Positions 53,037 through 61,699 of a stretch of 64,000 nucleotides of DNA are shown here, one piece after another. How positions within the stretch are numbered: position 1 is the stretch's first letter; each line of letters starts with the position of its first letter. The notes beneath the pieces were generated by a model, which was not told the DNA's origin, searched no databases, and worked only from the letters and a program-made list of their open reading frames with translations. Source of the DNA: Treponema sp. (GTDB taxonomy: Bacteria > Spirochaetota > Spirochaetia > Treponematales > Treponemataceae). The translations under genes and the position numbers were made by a program. The stretch lies in contig JAGCTZ010000083.1 in the NCBI GenBank assembly GCA_017963165.1, positions 1 to 64,000 on the forward strand, written 5' to 3'.

Positions 53037-54220
53037 CCTTGTGGTTCCTGAGTCCCAACCCGTGTTCCCTGAGTCCCAACCCGTGTTCCCTGAGCCCCAA
53101 CCTGTGGTTCCTGAGCCTGTCGAAGGGCCACCCACGCAACCTTTGCATCACCTTCCAGTTCTGCATCAACGCAAGTGCCAATTACAAGTTCCAGCCCAAG
53201 CGCCGCAAGGGCAGCACGTTTTTTTTCAAAATATGCCTCGTCCTTTGCCTGGCCACCTGTTGTAGTAATTACAGCAGGGAAAGCAACACCGTTTTCTTCA
53301 GCCAGTTTCTTCAACAGCCCTACACCATCAATAACTTTTTGCAGACGAACATCCTCAGGCAGTCTGGCGCTATCAGGAATCAAAACAGAAATATTCCAAA
53401 GGCCGGCTTTTACTCCGGGCAATGTGCGTATTCCCTCTGCGCGGATTTCTTTATCAACACACATATTTATACCTTCAGAACTGCCTGCCCTATCGCAAAT
53501 CCGACCAGACTCTGTGGTATCGGTTCCAATAAGTGCCGCAAAAAAATCAGGGCCAACGCCAATAACAGGCACAGCTGACAGACCAAGCAGCTCCTGCGCA
53601 TTCGACAAAAGTATACCGCAGTTGTAACCGGGCTCAACAAAACCAGGCATTTTTCCTGTTGGAACGCCAAAGCCTTCAAGAACAGTGGTGTTCCAATAGG
53701 CTGTTTCATAGCGAGGTTCCGGGAGAACAGTTACAGCATTTCCTGTAAGCTGCCAGATTAAATATTCAGGCCCCGAAAAAAGATGCGATGTTAATTCATA
53801 TTCATCGCTTATCAAATCGCGGAATAAAAGAATGCGTGGTAAAAAAATGGAATTAGCAAACTCGTGTGCTTCGTCGGGAGAAGTTTCGTCAATATTAAGA
53901 CGGGCTGCAGGATATTCATTCCAGCGCAGGGTAAGTCCACTTTCGCTTACAAGAGTCGGGCCGTTGCCGGAAATGGCGAGGGCTTTTATATGCGGCCCTT
54001 CGACAGGCTCAGGGACCCCGGTTTTTTGTTCAGGGACCCCGAGTTTATCTACTGCAGCCTTCAGTGCCCAAATCCATCCTTCTGCAACAAAACGGTTTTC
54101 CGGAGCCGAATACGAAACAGAAGTCATAGATAAAACTTCGCCCTGTTTTGTAATGAGCCCCGCTTTTAAAGCCGTAGTTCCAATATCAACGGCAAGCACA
54201 CATTCACAAGTTTCCGACAT
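53033..54220 (-). CDS. FGGY-family carbohydrate kinase with repeat-derived insert and tail
   Basis: This protein of 395 residues is short for FGGY kinases (about 480-500). It has N-terminal phosphate loop VDIGTTALKAG, IKALAISGNGPTLV and the C-terminal ATP region VITTTGGQAKDEAYFEKKRAAL. The motif expected as W-x-D-x-R near residue 100 reads WNEYPAARL, so activity needs testing. Two parts derive from the dispersed repeat. Residues about 61-77 contain VPEPVEGP inside the domain. The last 30 residues (RQAQEPQ and VGTQGTR units) come from a copy plus 21-bp tandem repeats. It lies 5 bp after prs and overlaps the HAD gene by 4 bp. Confidence 0.75.
   Translation of the reverse strand: MSETCECVLAVDIGTTALKAGLITKQGEVLSMTSVSYSAPENRFVAEGWIWALKAAVDKLGVPEQKTGVPEPVEGPHIKALAISGNGPTLVSESGLTLRWNEYPAARLNIDETSPDEAHEFANSIFLPRILLFRDLISDEYELTSHLFSGPEYLIWQLTGNAVTVLPEPRYETAYWNTTVLEGFGVPTGKMPGFVEPGYNCGILLSNAQELLGLSAVPVIGVGPDFFAALIGTDTTESGRICDRAGSSEGINMCVDKEIRAEGIRTLPGVKAGLWNISVLIPDSARLPEDVRLQKVIDGVGLLKKLAEENGVAFPAVITTTGGQAKDEAYFEKKRAALAALGLELVIGTCVDAELEGDAKVAWVALRQAQEPQVGAQGTRVGTQGTRVGTQEPQG
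53041..53129. repeat. 21-bp in-frame tandem repeats joined to an inverted copy of the dispersed repeat
   Basis: Units of 21 bp of the form GTTCCCTGAGTCCCAACCCGT repeat three times (53042-53104). The array ends in GGTTCCTGAGCCTGTCGAAGG (53106-53126), the dispersed repeat, which has the same length and the same first half. The tandem units therefore look like diverged, amplified copies of the dispersed repeat. All lie in the last 30 codons of the kinase gene. Confidence 0.88.
53996..54020 (+). repeat. Dispersed short repeat inside the kinase gene
   Basis: CCCTTCGACAGGCTCAGGG plus ACCCCG, with a second half-copy TTCAGGGACCCCG directly after. In the kinase frame it reads GVPEQKTGVPEPVEGP, an insert in the N-terminal domain. 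Confidence 0.85.
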
Positions 54221-54225
54221 AATGC

Positions 54226-55605
54226 TTAGTTGTTATCCTTTGGACCTTTAGTTGGGTCTGCATCCTGCCCTTCGACAGGCTCAGTGTCCCCAGTTCCATT
54301 ATCAGCTCCATTGTCTGCATCAGCTTTAGCAGCACCACCTTTGTCTTCTTTACCGGCAATAGATGGAGCTGTCTGCTTAACAACCTTTTCAATAATAGAA
54401 CGGTTATCCAGAAGCTCGGCAAGCGACTGATTATAGTGAATACGTGTAATTACATTAGCAAAAAGTCCGCTTACATCTGTGCTGATGTACCATTCGCGAT
54501 TCAGCAAATCTTCGTGGTAAACGGCGTTAGTACCAATAATGCGGTAGAACAATCCCTGCTCGTATGCTTCATCAAAATCCTTAATGGCATTGCCGGTAAA
54601 GAATGGAAGCGAAATAGCACAGATTACTTTTGTAGCGCCCTGCTCCTTAAGGAACTGCATAGCCTTGAGCAAAGTACCACCAGTACCAAGCATATCGTCA
54701 GCAAGGAATGCAACCTTACCCTTTACATCACCAAGAAGCTTAACAGACTTGATGTTAGTCGAATGAGCATCCTGAGTAACGATAGAATAATCGCGCTCCT
54801 TGTAAATCAAAGCAAGCGGAAGCTTAAGCCCCGAAGCATAAAATTTGTTTCGGTCAATGGCACCGGTATCAGGCGCAACAACAACCAGGTCTTCTGTTTT
54901 GCCAGTAAGATCAACAATCTTACTAAGCTCGCGGATAACCTGATAGCTGGCGTGTAAGTTATCAAGATTAAGGCTCGAGAATGCATTAGGAATCTCGCGC
55001 GAGTGAATATCAAGAGTAATAATTCTGGAAACGCCCTGCATTTCGTAAATGTGTCCAAGAAGACTTGCAGTCAAACCTTCGCGACCCTTACGTTTATGCT
55101 GGCGTGCATAAGGATAAGCCGGAACAACCAGAGTGATTTTTCCAGCCCCGGCCATGCGCACTGCATCAATAGTTACAAGCAGCGACATAACGTGGTCATT
55201 TACGGTCATTACAACCTTATTGGCACCGCCGTTAAGATTAAGCACCTCGTGATTTTCAACATCCTGGAAAATAAAAACGTCTTTTCCACGGACAGTATCC
55301 AAAAGTTCAGTTTTTACTTCACCATTGGCAAAATACGAGAATCTTGTGTTTACTTTGAAAACAGGCGGTCTGTATTTGTTAGTAGCACCCCTTATACAAA
55401 GATCGCTTGTCTGCAAATCATTCTGCAGATTTATCCTTTGTATAAGCTCTTCTTTAGTCAGCTCATAACGCTTTGACACAACATCGTTTTTCAAAGTAAA
55501 GCGATGCTTGTACATATGTTTAAGGTGCGTTATGACTTCATCGGCGAAAGCTTCGCCACCAGGACAGGCAACAATCGCAAGACTTGTTGGCTCGGTATAA
55601 GGCAT
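54226..55605 (-). CDS. prs: Ribose-phosphate pyrophosphokinase with repeat-derived C-terminal tail
   Basis: This 459-residue protein is read from ATG 55605 (AGAGGT upstream; an in-frame start at 55641 has none). It has FANGEVKTELLDTVRGKDVFIFQ, ITLVVPAYPYARQHKRKGREGLTA, VVAPDTGAIDRNKFYA and the PRPP loop FLADDMLGTGGTLL. It makes PRPP from ribose 5-phosphate and ATP for nucleotide, His and Trp synthesis. It is longer than the usual 315 residues: an extra N-terminal region and a low-complexity tail (AKADADNGADNGTGDTEPVEG...) in which TEPVEGQ is a translated dispersed repeat. A related kinase and phosphatase follow in the operon. Confidence 0.93.
   Translation of the reverse strand: MPYTEPTSLAIVACPGGEAFADEVITHLKHMYKHRFTLKNDVVSKRYELTKEELIQRINLQNDLQTSDLCIRGATNKYRPPVFKVNTRFSYFANGEVKTELLDTVRGKDVFIFQDVENHEVLNLNGGANKVVMTVNDHVMSLLVTIDAVRMAGAGKITLVVPAYPYARQHKRKGREGLTASLLGHIYEMQGVSRIITLDIHSREIPNAFSSLNLDNLHASYQVIRELSKIVDLTGKTEDLVVVAPDTGAIDRNKFYASGLKLPLALIYKERDYSIVTQDAHSTNIKSVKLLGDVKGKVAFLADDMLGTGGTLLKAMQFLKEQGATKVICAISLPFFTGNAIKDFDEAYEQGLFYRIIGTNAVYHEDLLNREWYISTDVSGLFANVITRIHYNQSLAELLDNRSIIEKVVKQTAPSIAGKEDKGGAAKADADNGADNGTGDTEPVEGQDADPTKGPKDNN
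54268..54291 (+). repeat. Dispersed short repeat inside the 3' end of prs
   Basis: CCCTTCGACAGGCTCAGTG plus TCCCC, one base off the common form. Read in the prs frame it gives GDTEPVEGQ near the C-terminus. Confidence 0.85.
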
Positions 55606-55726
55606 ATAAGACCTCTTTTGTAGTGTTATTTGTACATTCAATATACTACATTTAGTGTCTTTTGGGAATAGGATTTTAGATTCCAGGTGCCTGGTTTTAT
55701 CTTCTATCGCCGCTCCATTAAATAAT

Positions 55727-55756
55727 TTGACAGATTTTAAACTCTACCGTTATAAT
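55727..55756 (+). promoter_or_regulatory. Promoter of the Gly-rich lipoprotein gene
   Basis: A perfect TTGACA (55727-55732), 18-bp spacer and perfect TATAAT (55751-55756) precede AAGGAG and ATG 55786. Confidence 0.9.
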
Positions 55757-55785
55757 AGAAGAAACTAATCAAAAGGAGCAGTTCA

Positions 55786-56481
55786 ATGCTTCGGGAGAAA
55801 TTTATGAAAAAACTATTAATGATGGTAGTTGTACTTGTAACTGCAGCAGCATTATTTACAAGTTGTGGTGGTTCTGGCGATCCTGACGCAGGTGGCGGAT
55901 CTGGTGGCGGCGGAGGCGGATATTCTGGCGGCGGAGGCGGATATTCTGGCGGCGGAGGCACTATAGTTCCTGTATCAATTACATATATCTTCGACAAAAG
56001 CACACTTACCCAAGATTGTTCGGAAAAAGACTTTGATGCTTTTTTTGAAACATCTGGAAATTACGAATGCCAATACGTTTATAGGAATGCAGATTCCCCT
56101 TTGATGGAAGAGGCAGTTTTGACTTACGATCAGAGAGCAGAATATACAATTACAAAAGAAAGTTCTTCTACTCCTCCTGATACTGAATTTACAAAGGCAA
56201 CTTCAACCATATATGTTCAGGCATCAGGAATCAGCGATAGTGATGTTAAAGAAGAAATTAAAGAATTTTGGGAGGATGAAGGTTATTCTGTATCATTCAG
56301 CGGCGACACAGCCATTTGTTCTATAGCTGACTACCTTGAAGATGTAGATGACATTCCTCTGTATCCTGGTCAGTATATGTTTAAGGATATCTGTAAAACA
56401 AATGCAGACAAATCAAAAGTTTATCTTAAAGTAGCACTGGATACAGAATATTCTTACGAATTATTAATTGCGAAGAAATAA
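55786..56481 (+). CDS. Small lipoprotein with Gly/Tyr-rich linker
   Basis: This 231-residue protein is read from ATG 55786 (AAGGAG 7 bp upstream) or ATG 55804 (GGGAG upstream). The lipobox is LFTSC, followed by a linker of GGGGGYSGGGGGYSGGGG type that looks like a flexible spacer (tandem 18-bp units). The C-terminal globular domain of about 170 residues has no recognised family; it contains EFWEDEGYSVSF and ends in basic residues. It is a single-gene unit with strong promoter and terminator. Confidence 0.8.
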   Translation: MLREKFMKKLLMMVVVLVTAAALFTSCGGSGDPDAGGGSGGGGGGYSGGGGGYSGGGGTIVPVSITYIFDKSTLTQDCSEKDFDAFFETSGNYECQYVYRNADSPLMEEAVLTYDQRAEYTITKESSSTPPDTEFTKATSTIYVQASGISDSDVKEEIKEFWEDEGYSVSFSGDTAICSIADYLEDVDDIPLYPGQYMFKDICKTNADKSKVYLKVALDTEYSYELLIAKK

Positions 56482-56500
56482 ACTTTTACACTAAACAAAA

Positions 56501-56533
56501 AAAGCTGGTTCTTTGAAGGAACCAGCTTTTTCT
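56501..56533. terminator. Bidirectional terminator
   Basis: AAAGCTGGTTC pairs with GAACCAGCTTT around a 7-nt loop; A-run and T-run on either side let it serve both the lipoprotein gene and the convergent aldo/keto reductase gene. Confidence 0.92.
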
Positions 56534-56550
56534 TTTAACCTGCACCACCC

Positions 56551-57666
56551 CTATGCAAACGTCTTTGCCACTTCTTTTAGCAGTTCAATAATTTCCAGCT
56601 TTTGCGGACAATGGCCCTGGCAGTTTCCGCAGCCGATACAATCAGCAGGATCACCACTTTCTTTTACTGCATTATTGTAATGCCACTTATATGGACCTAC
56701 TCCGTAGCGCTTACTTTCATTATATATTTCAAAGAAGCGTGGAATATCAATCTTCATCGGGCAGCCACCATTTGTTTCGTCGGTGCAGTAGCGGCAGGCA
56801 GTACAAGGAATTGCAATTGTAGATTTAATAAGGTCGGTTGCGCGCTGAACACACTTCTGCTCCTCTTCGTTGAGCGGAACAAAATCCTTCATATAAGACA
56901 TATTGTCCTGCAGCTGTTCCATATTGCTCATGCCGCTAAGAACAACAAGAATATTATCCATGCTTGCACAATAGCGCACAGCCCAGCTTGCCATACTTGC
57001 CTTTGGATTATAGTCAGTAAAGATTTTTTTAGCATCATCCATGACATTTGCAAGGCTTCCACCCTTAATAGGCTCCATAACAGAAACCGGAATGCCGTAG
57101 CGCTTACATATTTCATAACACTTGCGGCTCTGAACATTGTCGCTTTCCCAGTCGATATAATTTATCTGCAGCTGAACAAGTTCAACCTCCGGGTGCTTAG
57201 AAAGCATCATCTCCAGGGCGTCGGCCGAATCATGAAAGCTGAATCCCGGGTGAAGAATCTTACCCTGCTTTTTCATTTCCTGCATCCATTCAAAGGCACC
57301 AAGCTTTTCGGCAGTAGCAAAAACATCGCGGTTCAAGGCATGCAAAAAGTAATAGTCAAAATATTCTACGCCGCACTTACGCAGCTGTTCATCAAAAGTC
57401 TTCTGCAGGTCGGCAGGGTCTGTCTTACCCCAAAGCGGCATCTTGCTGGTTACCTGAAACTTTTCGCGTGGATAGCGCTTAGCCACAAGCTCACCAAAAA
57501 CGCGCTCCGAAAATCCACCATGATAAACCCACGCAGTATCAAAATAAGAAAAACCTTGTGCCATGTAAGCGTCAATCATCTCACGGGTCTTTTCCAAGTC
57601 AATGTTTCCCCAGGTCTTGTCTTCCGTCTGTGGAAGTCTCATCAAACCAAAGCCTAATTTTTTCAT
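56551..57666 (-). CDS. Aldo/keto reductase with C-terminal 4Fe-4S ferredoxin domain
   Basis: This 371-residue protein has an AKR barrel (residues 1-280: GFGLMRLP at the start, FDTAWVYHGGFSE with catalytic Asp/Tyr, KMPLWGKTDPADLQ with Lys, HALNRD with His). Cys clusters CTACRYCTDETNGGCPMK and CIGCGNCQGHCPQ would bind one or two 4Fe-4S centres. This AKR-ferredoxin fusion is common in anaerobes and probably couples reduction of an aldehyde or ketone to ferredoxin or NAD(P)H. AGGAG stands before ATG 57666. Confidence 0.93.
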   Translation of the reverse strand: MKKLGFGLMRLPQTEDKTWGNIDLEKTREMIDAYMAQGFSYFDTAWVYHGGFSERVFGELVAKRYPREKFQVTSKMPLWGKTDPADLQKTFDEQLRKCGVEYFDYYFLHALNRDVFATAEKLGAFEWMQEMKKQGKILHPGFSFHDSADALEMMLSKHPEVELVQLQINYIDWESDNVQSRKCYEICKRYGIPVSVMEPIKGGSLANVMDDAKKIFTDYNPKASMASWAVRYCASMDNILVVLSGMSNMEQLQDNMSYMKDFVPLNEEEQKCVQRATDLIKSTIAIPCTACRYCTDETNGGCPMKIDIPRFFEIYNESKRYGVGPYKWHYNNAVKESGDPADCIGCGNCQGHCPQKLEIIELLKEVAKTFA

Positions 57667-57690
57667 AATGTTTTCTCCTATATATGAACA

Positions 57691-57775
57691 AGGAGGGGGA
57701 AGTCTCCCCCTACGCCCGCACTTCGTTGCGGTCTACCCTCTCCAACGGGGGACACCCCCGTAACGCCCCCGCCAT
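57691..57775 (+). repeat. G/C-rich dispersed element with three hairpins
   Basis: GGGGGAAGTCTCCCCC, CCGCACTTCGTTGCGG and ACGGGGGACACCCCCGT are three adjacent hairpins between GGAGGGGG at the left and CGCCCCCGCC at the right. Base composition is far from the A/T-rich surroundings. This and the next two entries fill the 400-bp gap before sstT; no gene is seen in it. Confidence 0.75.
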
Positions 57776-57786
57776 TTTTTATTAAG

Positions 57787-57886
57787 ATGTCCGGGTCAAG
57801 CCCGAACATGACACTTATGTCATCCCGAACTTGTTTCGGGATCTCTTATAAAAATACACAGATGCCGAAACAAGTTCGGCATGACA
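57787..57886 (+). repeat. Three copies of the GATnCCG..CGGnATGACA palindrome
   Basis: GATGTCCGGGTCAAGCCCGA (57786-57805, continuing to ATGACA), an inverted copy TGTCATCCCGAACTTG (57819-57845) and GATGCCGAAACAAGTTCGGC (57861-57880, then ATGACA). They are the same family as 29318-29345. The stems vary in sequence while pairing is kept and the CAAG loop and GACA tail are constant. Confidence 0.85.
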
Positions 57887-57967
57887 AATATTATTATACT
57901 TTATAACTCCCCAATCACATAGTAAAAAAAGTGATGTAAATTGTAAAAAAAAATGGACCTATATTGG

Positions 57968-58013
57968 CCCTTCGACTTGCGGTTCCTGAGCCTGTCGAAG
58001 GACAGGGACCGCG
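57968..58013 (+). repeat. Dispersed short repeat, copy plus partial copy before sstT
   Basis: CCCTTCGAC (57968-57976) is a truncated copy, followed by GGTTCCTGAGCCTGTCGAAG (57981-58000) and GACAGGGACCGCG. It ends about 20 bp upstream of the sstT -35 region. Confidence 0.85.
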
Positions 58014-58066
58014 GGAATGCAAAATGTTGCGTGGCAAAAACAACCCTTTCGTGTTATAATTTTCCT

Positions 58067-59317
58067 ATGGAAAACACAAACATTTTTAAACGTATCATCA
58101 ACACATATAATTCTATAAGCCTTATTTTACGAATCATAATCGGCATTATTCTTGGCGCATTACTTGGTATATTTCTGCCGCAGGCCACCTGGCTTGGCAT
58201 TTTGGGAAACCTTTTTGTGGGCGCCCTTAAGGCAATTGCCCCGGTTCTGGTTTTTGCACTTGTTTCAAGTTCACTGGCAAAAGGTGCCGCAAAACTTGAC
58301 AGACGTTTTGGAATGGTAATTCTTTTATATCTTTCTACTACCCTTCTGGCTGCCCTTGTTGCAGTTACAGCAAGTTTTATTTTTCCACAGACAATCGTAC
58401 TTGCACAGGAAGCAGATGTTTCTTCGGCTCCGGCTGGCATTGGACAGGTATTAAACAATCTTCTTATAAATGCAGTTGCTAACCCAATAGATGCACTTGT
58501 TCGCGCAAACTACATAGGCATTCTTACCTGGGCTCTGATTTTCGGACTTGCAATGAAACGTTTAGCAAGCGAGCAGACAAAGCTCATGTTCACAGAAATT
58601 GCACAGGGAATCTCTCAGATTGTACGCTGGATAATTAACCTTGCGCCTTTTGGAATTCTTGGACTTGTATTTGCTACTGTTTCTACAAACGGACTTGGCA
58701 TTTTTACAAATTACGGAAAGCTCCTGCTTGTGCTTGTAGGTTCAATGCTCTTTATGACCTTTGTTGTTTCTCCTGCAATTGTTGCAATTGTACTCAAAAG
58801 AAATCCTTATCCGCTGGTTTTGCGCTGTCTTCGCGAAAGTGGAATCACCGCATTCTTTACCCGCAGCTCTGCCGCCAACATACCGGTAAACATGGAGCTA
58901 TGCGAAAAACTTGGCCTTGACGAAGACATGTATTCTGTTTCAATCCCACTTGGCGCAACAATCAACATGGACGGAGCAGCAATCACAATTTCCGTAATGA
59001 CGTTAGCTGCAGCTAACACACTGAGCATTTCGGTAGATCTTCCTACTGCAATTATTCTTTGCGTACTTGCAACACTAGGTGCATGTGGTGCTTCGGGAGT
59101 TGCAGGAGGTTCACTGCTGCTTATTCCTCTTGCCTGTTCGCTTTTTGGTATTTCAAACGATGTTGCAATGCAGGTTGTCGGAGTAGGATTTATTATCGGT
59201 GTAGTTCAGGACAGTATGGAAACCGCCCTTAATTCTTCTAGCGATGTTTTGTTTACCGCCACCGCCGAATACTACGCCTGGAAAAAAGAAGGAAAACCTC
59301 TGCCGGAAAAATTCTAA
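58067..59317 (+). CDS. sstT: Serine/threonine:sodium symporter
   Basis: This 416-residue dicarboxylate/amino acid:cation symporter (DAACS) has the SstT-specific segments [39 protein letters not shown] and [19 protein letters not shown]. It imports serine and threonine with sodium. ATG 58067 is chosen because the family N-terminus begins there; a longer in-frame reading from 57953 would translate the repeats. TATAAT (58055-58060) ends 6 bp before the ATG and no ribosome site is present, so a leaderless mRNA is likely. It converges with the next gene, overlapping by 4 bp. Confidence 0.95.
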   Translation: MENTNIFKRIINTYNSISLILRIIIGIILGALLGIFLPQATWLGILGNLFVGALKAIAPVLVFALVSSSLAKGAAKLDRRFGMVILLYLSTTLLAALVAVTASFIFPQTIVLAQEADVSSAPAGIGQVLNNLLINAVANPIDALVRANYIGILTWALIFGLAMKRLASEQTKLMFTEIAQGISQIVRWIINLAPFGILGLVFATVSTNGLGIFTNYGKLLLVLVGSMLFMTFVVSPAIVAIVLKRNPYPLVLRCLRESGITAFFTRSSAANIPVNMELCEKLGLDEDMYSVSIPLGATINMDGAAITISVMTLAAANTLSISVDLPTAIILCVLATLGACGASGVAGGSLLLIPLACSLFGISNDVAMQVVGVGFIIGVVQDSMETALNSSSDVLFTATAEYYAWKKEGKPLPEKF

Positions 59318-60183
59318 AGCATTCTTGTTGCTTTCTTGTATTCTTCAAAGCCCGGCTTACGTGACTGACGTTTATCTGCCATTGGAATACTTATAAAAAG
59401 GAACATCAAAGTATTTACTGCAGCGCCGGCAAGCAGCCACCATTTACCGCCAAGAGCAATCACACTTGCAAGGCCAACGCCCCACCACATAAGAATTTCG
59501 CACGCATAATTTGGATGGCGCGATTTTTTCCAAAGACCTGTCCGAATAAATCCCACGGTTCCAGCACTTCTGAAAATATGCATCTGCACATCTGCAATTC
59601 CCTGAAAAACTGTTGCCGTAAAACAAAGCATAATAAAAATCAGACACAAAGGATTAAATGCAGCCCCCTCTACTATTGCAGTAACAGCAGGAAGCACGCA
59701 AAGATAAACAACAAAAGTTGGAAACATATGAATGCCTAAAAAATTAATAAGAACATACGAGCGTCCCGTTTTTTCTTTTAGCATAACATAGCGCCAGTCC
59801 TGATATTCAAAGCTTTCAAAATTATAAACCCAGTTTGCAGTAAGCCTAAGCGCCCAGAAAAGTATTGCGGCAAAAAGAAGCCAGCCAATAACAGGAACAT
59901 TCCCTGCACCACCAGCAGCACTAACCTTTGAAAGAGCAACAGAAATAATTACCGGCGGCTGTACACTCCAGTACGGATCATAAACCGAAGCATTTCCAAA
60001 AATCAAACTGAAAATAAAAACAATAATTGTCGCAGCAACATCAGCTAAAAGAAGAGCAACAGGAAAAGAAAATGCGAGGCCATCTGCTGCAGAAAAAAAA
60101 TTATAAGCCGCAATTCCACCAAAAACTGCAAGCACATAAATCACAATGATTACTGCAAGCGCGGCATACCTGTTTTTAATCAT
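59314..60183 (-). CDS. DUF1295 / steroid-reductase-like membrane protein
   Basis: This 289-residue polytopic membrane protein has the DUF1295 pattern. Early helices are followed by [29 protein letters not shown] and the closing motif [24 protein letters not shown], the S-R-H-P-N-Y box of isoprenylcysteine methyltransferase/5-alpha-reductase relatives. Substrates of bacterial members are unknown, possibly lipids. Its stop overlaps the sstT stop region by 4 bp. Confidence 0.88.
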   Translation of the reverse strand: MIKNRYAALAVIIVIYVLAVFGGIAAYNFFSAADGLAFSFPVALLLADVAATIIVFIFSLIFGNASVYDPYWSVQPPVIISVALSKVSAAGGAGNVPVIGWLLFAAILFWALRLTANWVYNFESFEYQDWRYVMLKEKTGRSYVLINFLGIHMFPTFVVYLCVLPAVTAIVEGAAFNPLCLIFIMLCFTATVFQGIADVQMHIFRSAGTVGFIRTGLWKKSRHPNYACEILMWWGVGLASVIALGGKWWLLAGAAVNTLMFLFISIPMADKRQSRKPGFEEYKKATRML

Positions 60184-60221
60184 AAAATCTCCTGATTAAT
60201 TAAACTAATTATTTGGAATGA

Positions 60222-61628
60222 TTAATTAGAACGACGATCGTGGGTTTTATAATAATTTGCCTTGTCTTCATACATTCCTTTGTCGGCGCGGCGGAAAACA
60301 CTTTTTACATCAAGGTCTCTGCCTTTGATATAAGTTGAAGCACCCTTCGAAATTGCAAGAGGAGCTTTTGTTTTAAACTCATCAACTTCTTCATTTCGCA
60401 ACGCAATTTTTGTATCAATAGTTTTGAAAAATTCTTCAACCGATTCTGCAGGAGCAGGTTCAAGAATTGTAACAAATTCATCGCCACCAATTCTAAAAAG
60501 ATTTTCAAAACCAAAGGTTTCTTTTAAAACCTCGGCAGCCGTGATAATAAGCAGATCGCCGTATTCATGACCAAAAACATCGTTGGAAGTTTTAAGTCCA
60601 TTGATATCAAAAACGCCCAGAAGGAAATTTCCCTTTCCCGCTTTTATCAATGCATTCAGACGCTTTTCGGTTTCTATATAAGAATTTCTATTTCCGGAAC
60701 CTGTAAGAGTATCTGTAAACGAAAGCTCATGAGCATCAATAATATACTGCTGAAGTTCTTTCTGAACAAATTTAAGCCGGCTTTCCAGCTGTTCAAAGTC
60801 ATCACCGGAAGCATAAACCTCTTCGTCATACAGCACAGTTTCTTCCTGCTTTGTTCCATCATGATAACGGACAGATGCAAGACTCAGTTCAGAAGCAAGC
60901 TCTTCTACATCATCAGTAAGACTACTGATTTCGGAATTCAAAAGTCCGAACCTTCGCTTAAAGCTTGAATTAATTAAGAATACAATTACACCACCGGCAA
61001 TAAGCGCTACTGCAAAAACAATAAGAATTGTGTAAATATGACGACGCAGCTGTCTTTCGTACCAGTCGGCATCAATATCTATAGCAACTATTCCGCCAAC
61101 CTTTCCTGCCGAATCAAAAACGGGACTGTATGCACTGTAAAAGCGGCCCCATTTATCTTTATACGGAACCTTATCAACAGAAGGAATTCCAAGGCTTGCC
61201 TGATACAGGGCATCGGTATACATTATTGGTTCGCCAAATTCGCCGGGATCTTCTACTGTCGGGTCAATTGTAAAAGTAAAAGTTCCATCGCCCATGTCGC
61301 GGATTCCATAAATGTATCTTAATTCAACCTGTTCCTGGAACGCACGCAAAATTGCAAGGGAATCCTGATATGGTTTTGTCTGTTCATCTTCTTTTGTAAG
61401 ACTTTCAAGAACATCGCCGTCGAGCAAGGCTGCAGCACTATTTGAAAGATCAAGCATGCGTTCGCGCAACATTGACTGCAATGCATTTTTAGACTGAGCA
61501 ATAAGAATTACACCTAAGCATCCATTTACAGCGAGAAGAAAAATTGAAACGACAATAATAATCTGTCTTGAAAATCTGCTTCGTTTAGGCATCCGTAAAA
61601 ACAAAAGCTCCCTGCTTCTGTACACCAT
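60222..61628 (-). CDS. Diguanylate cyclase with extracytoplasmic Cache-type sensor
   Basis: This 468-residue protein has two membrane helices (about 22-42 and 200-222) enclosing a Cache-like sensor (about 45-195, with PVFDSAGKVGGIVAIDIDADWY). A short coiled coil follows, then a GGDEF domain (about 305-460) with the active signature RIGGDEFV. It makes cyclic di-GMP from GTP; no RxxD inhibitory site is evident before the GGDEF. A second in-frame ATG 12 codons downstream (PKRSRFSRQ) is an alternative start; neither has a strong ribosome site. Confidence 0.93.
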   Translation of the reverse strand: MVYRSRELLFLRMPKRSRFSRQIIIVVSIFLLAVNGCLGVILIAQSKNALQSMLRERMLDLSNSAAALLDGDVLESLTKEDEQTKPYQDSLAILRAFQEQVELRYIYGIRDMGDGTFTFTIDPTVEDPGEFGEPIMYTDALYQASLGIPSVDKVPYKDKWGRFYSAYSPVFDSAGKVGGIVAIDIDADWYERQLRRHIYTILIVFAVALIAGGVIVFLINSSFKRRFGLLNSEISSLTDDVEELASELSLASVRYHDGTKQEETVLYDEEVYASGDDFEQLESRLKFVQKELQQYIIDAHELSFTDTLTGSGNRNSYIETEKRLNALIKAGKGNFLLGVFDINGLKTSNDVFGHEYGDLLIITAAEVLKETFGFENLFRIGGDEFVTILEPAPAESVEEFFKTIDTKIALRNEEVDEFKTKAPLAISKGASTYIKGRDLDVKSVFRRADKGMYEDKANYYKTHDRRSN

Positions 61629-61699
61629 TTTAATGCAATTCAGAAATTATCTCAAGAAAGGAGCGAAAGAGGAAGGCTTCCGCATTATAAAAATGTCAT

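Noticed and set aside
53037..53135. N-terminal extension of the HAD phosphatase (GSGNTGWDSG repeats)
   Set aside because: It is the second frame of tandem repeats in the kinase gene; the ATG at 53036 overlaps the kinase stop in the ATGA form usual in this window.
56602..57657. 351-codon plus-strand frame
   Set aside because: Antisense to the aldo/keto reductase gene with intact motifs.
57953..58066. N-terminal extension of SstT (38 codons)
   Set aside because: It translates the dispersed repeat and the promoter; the family N-terminus starts at 58067.
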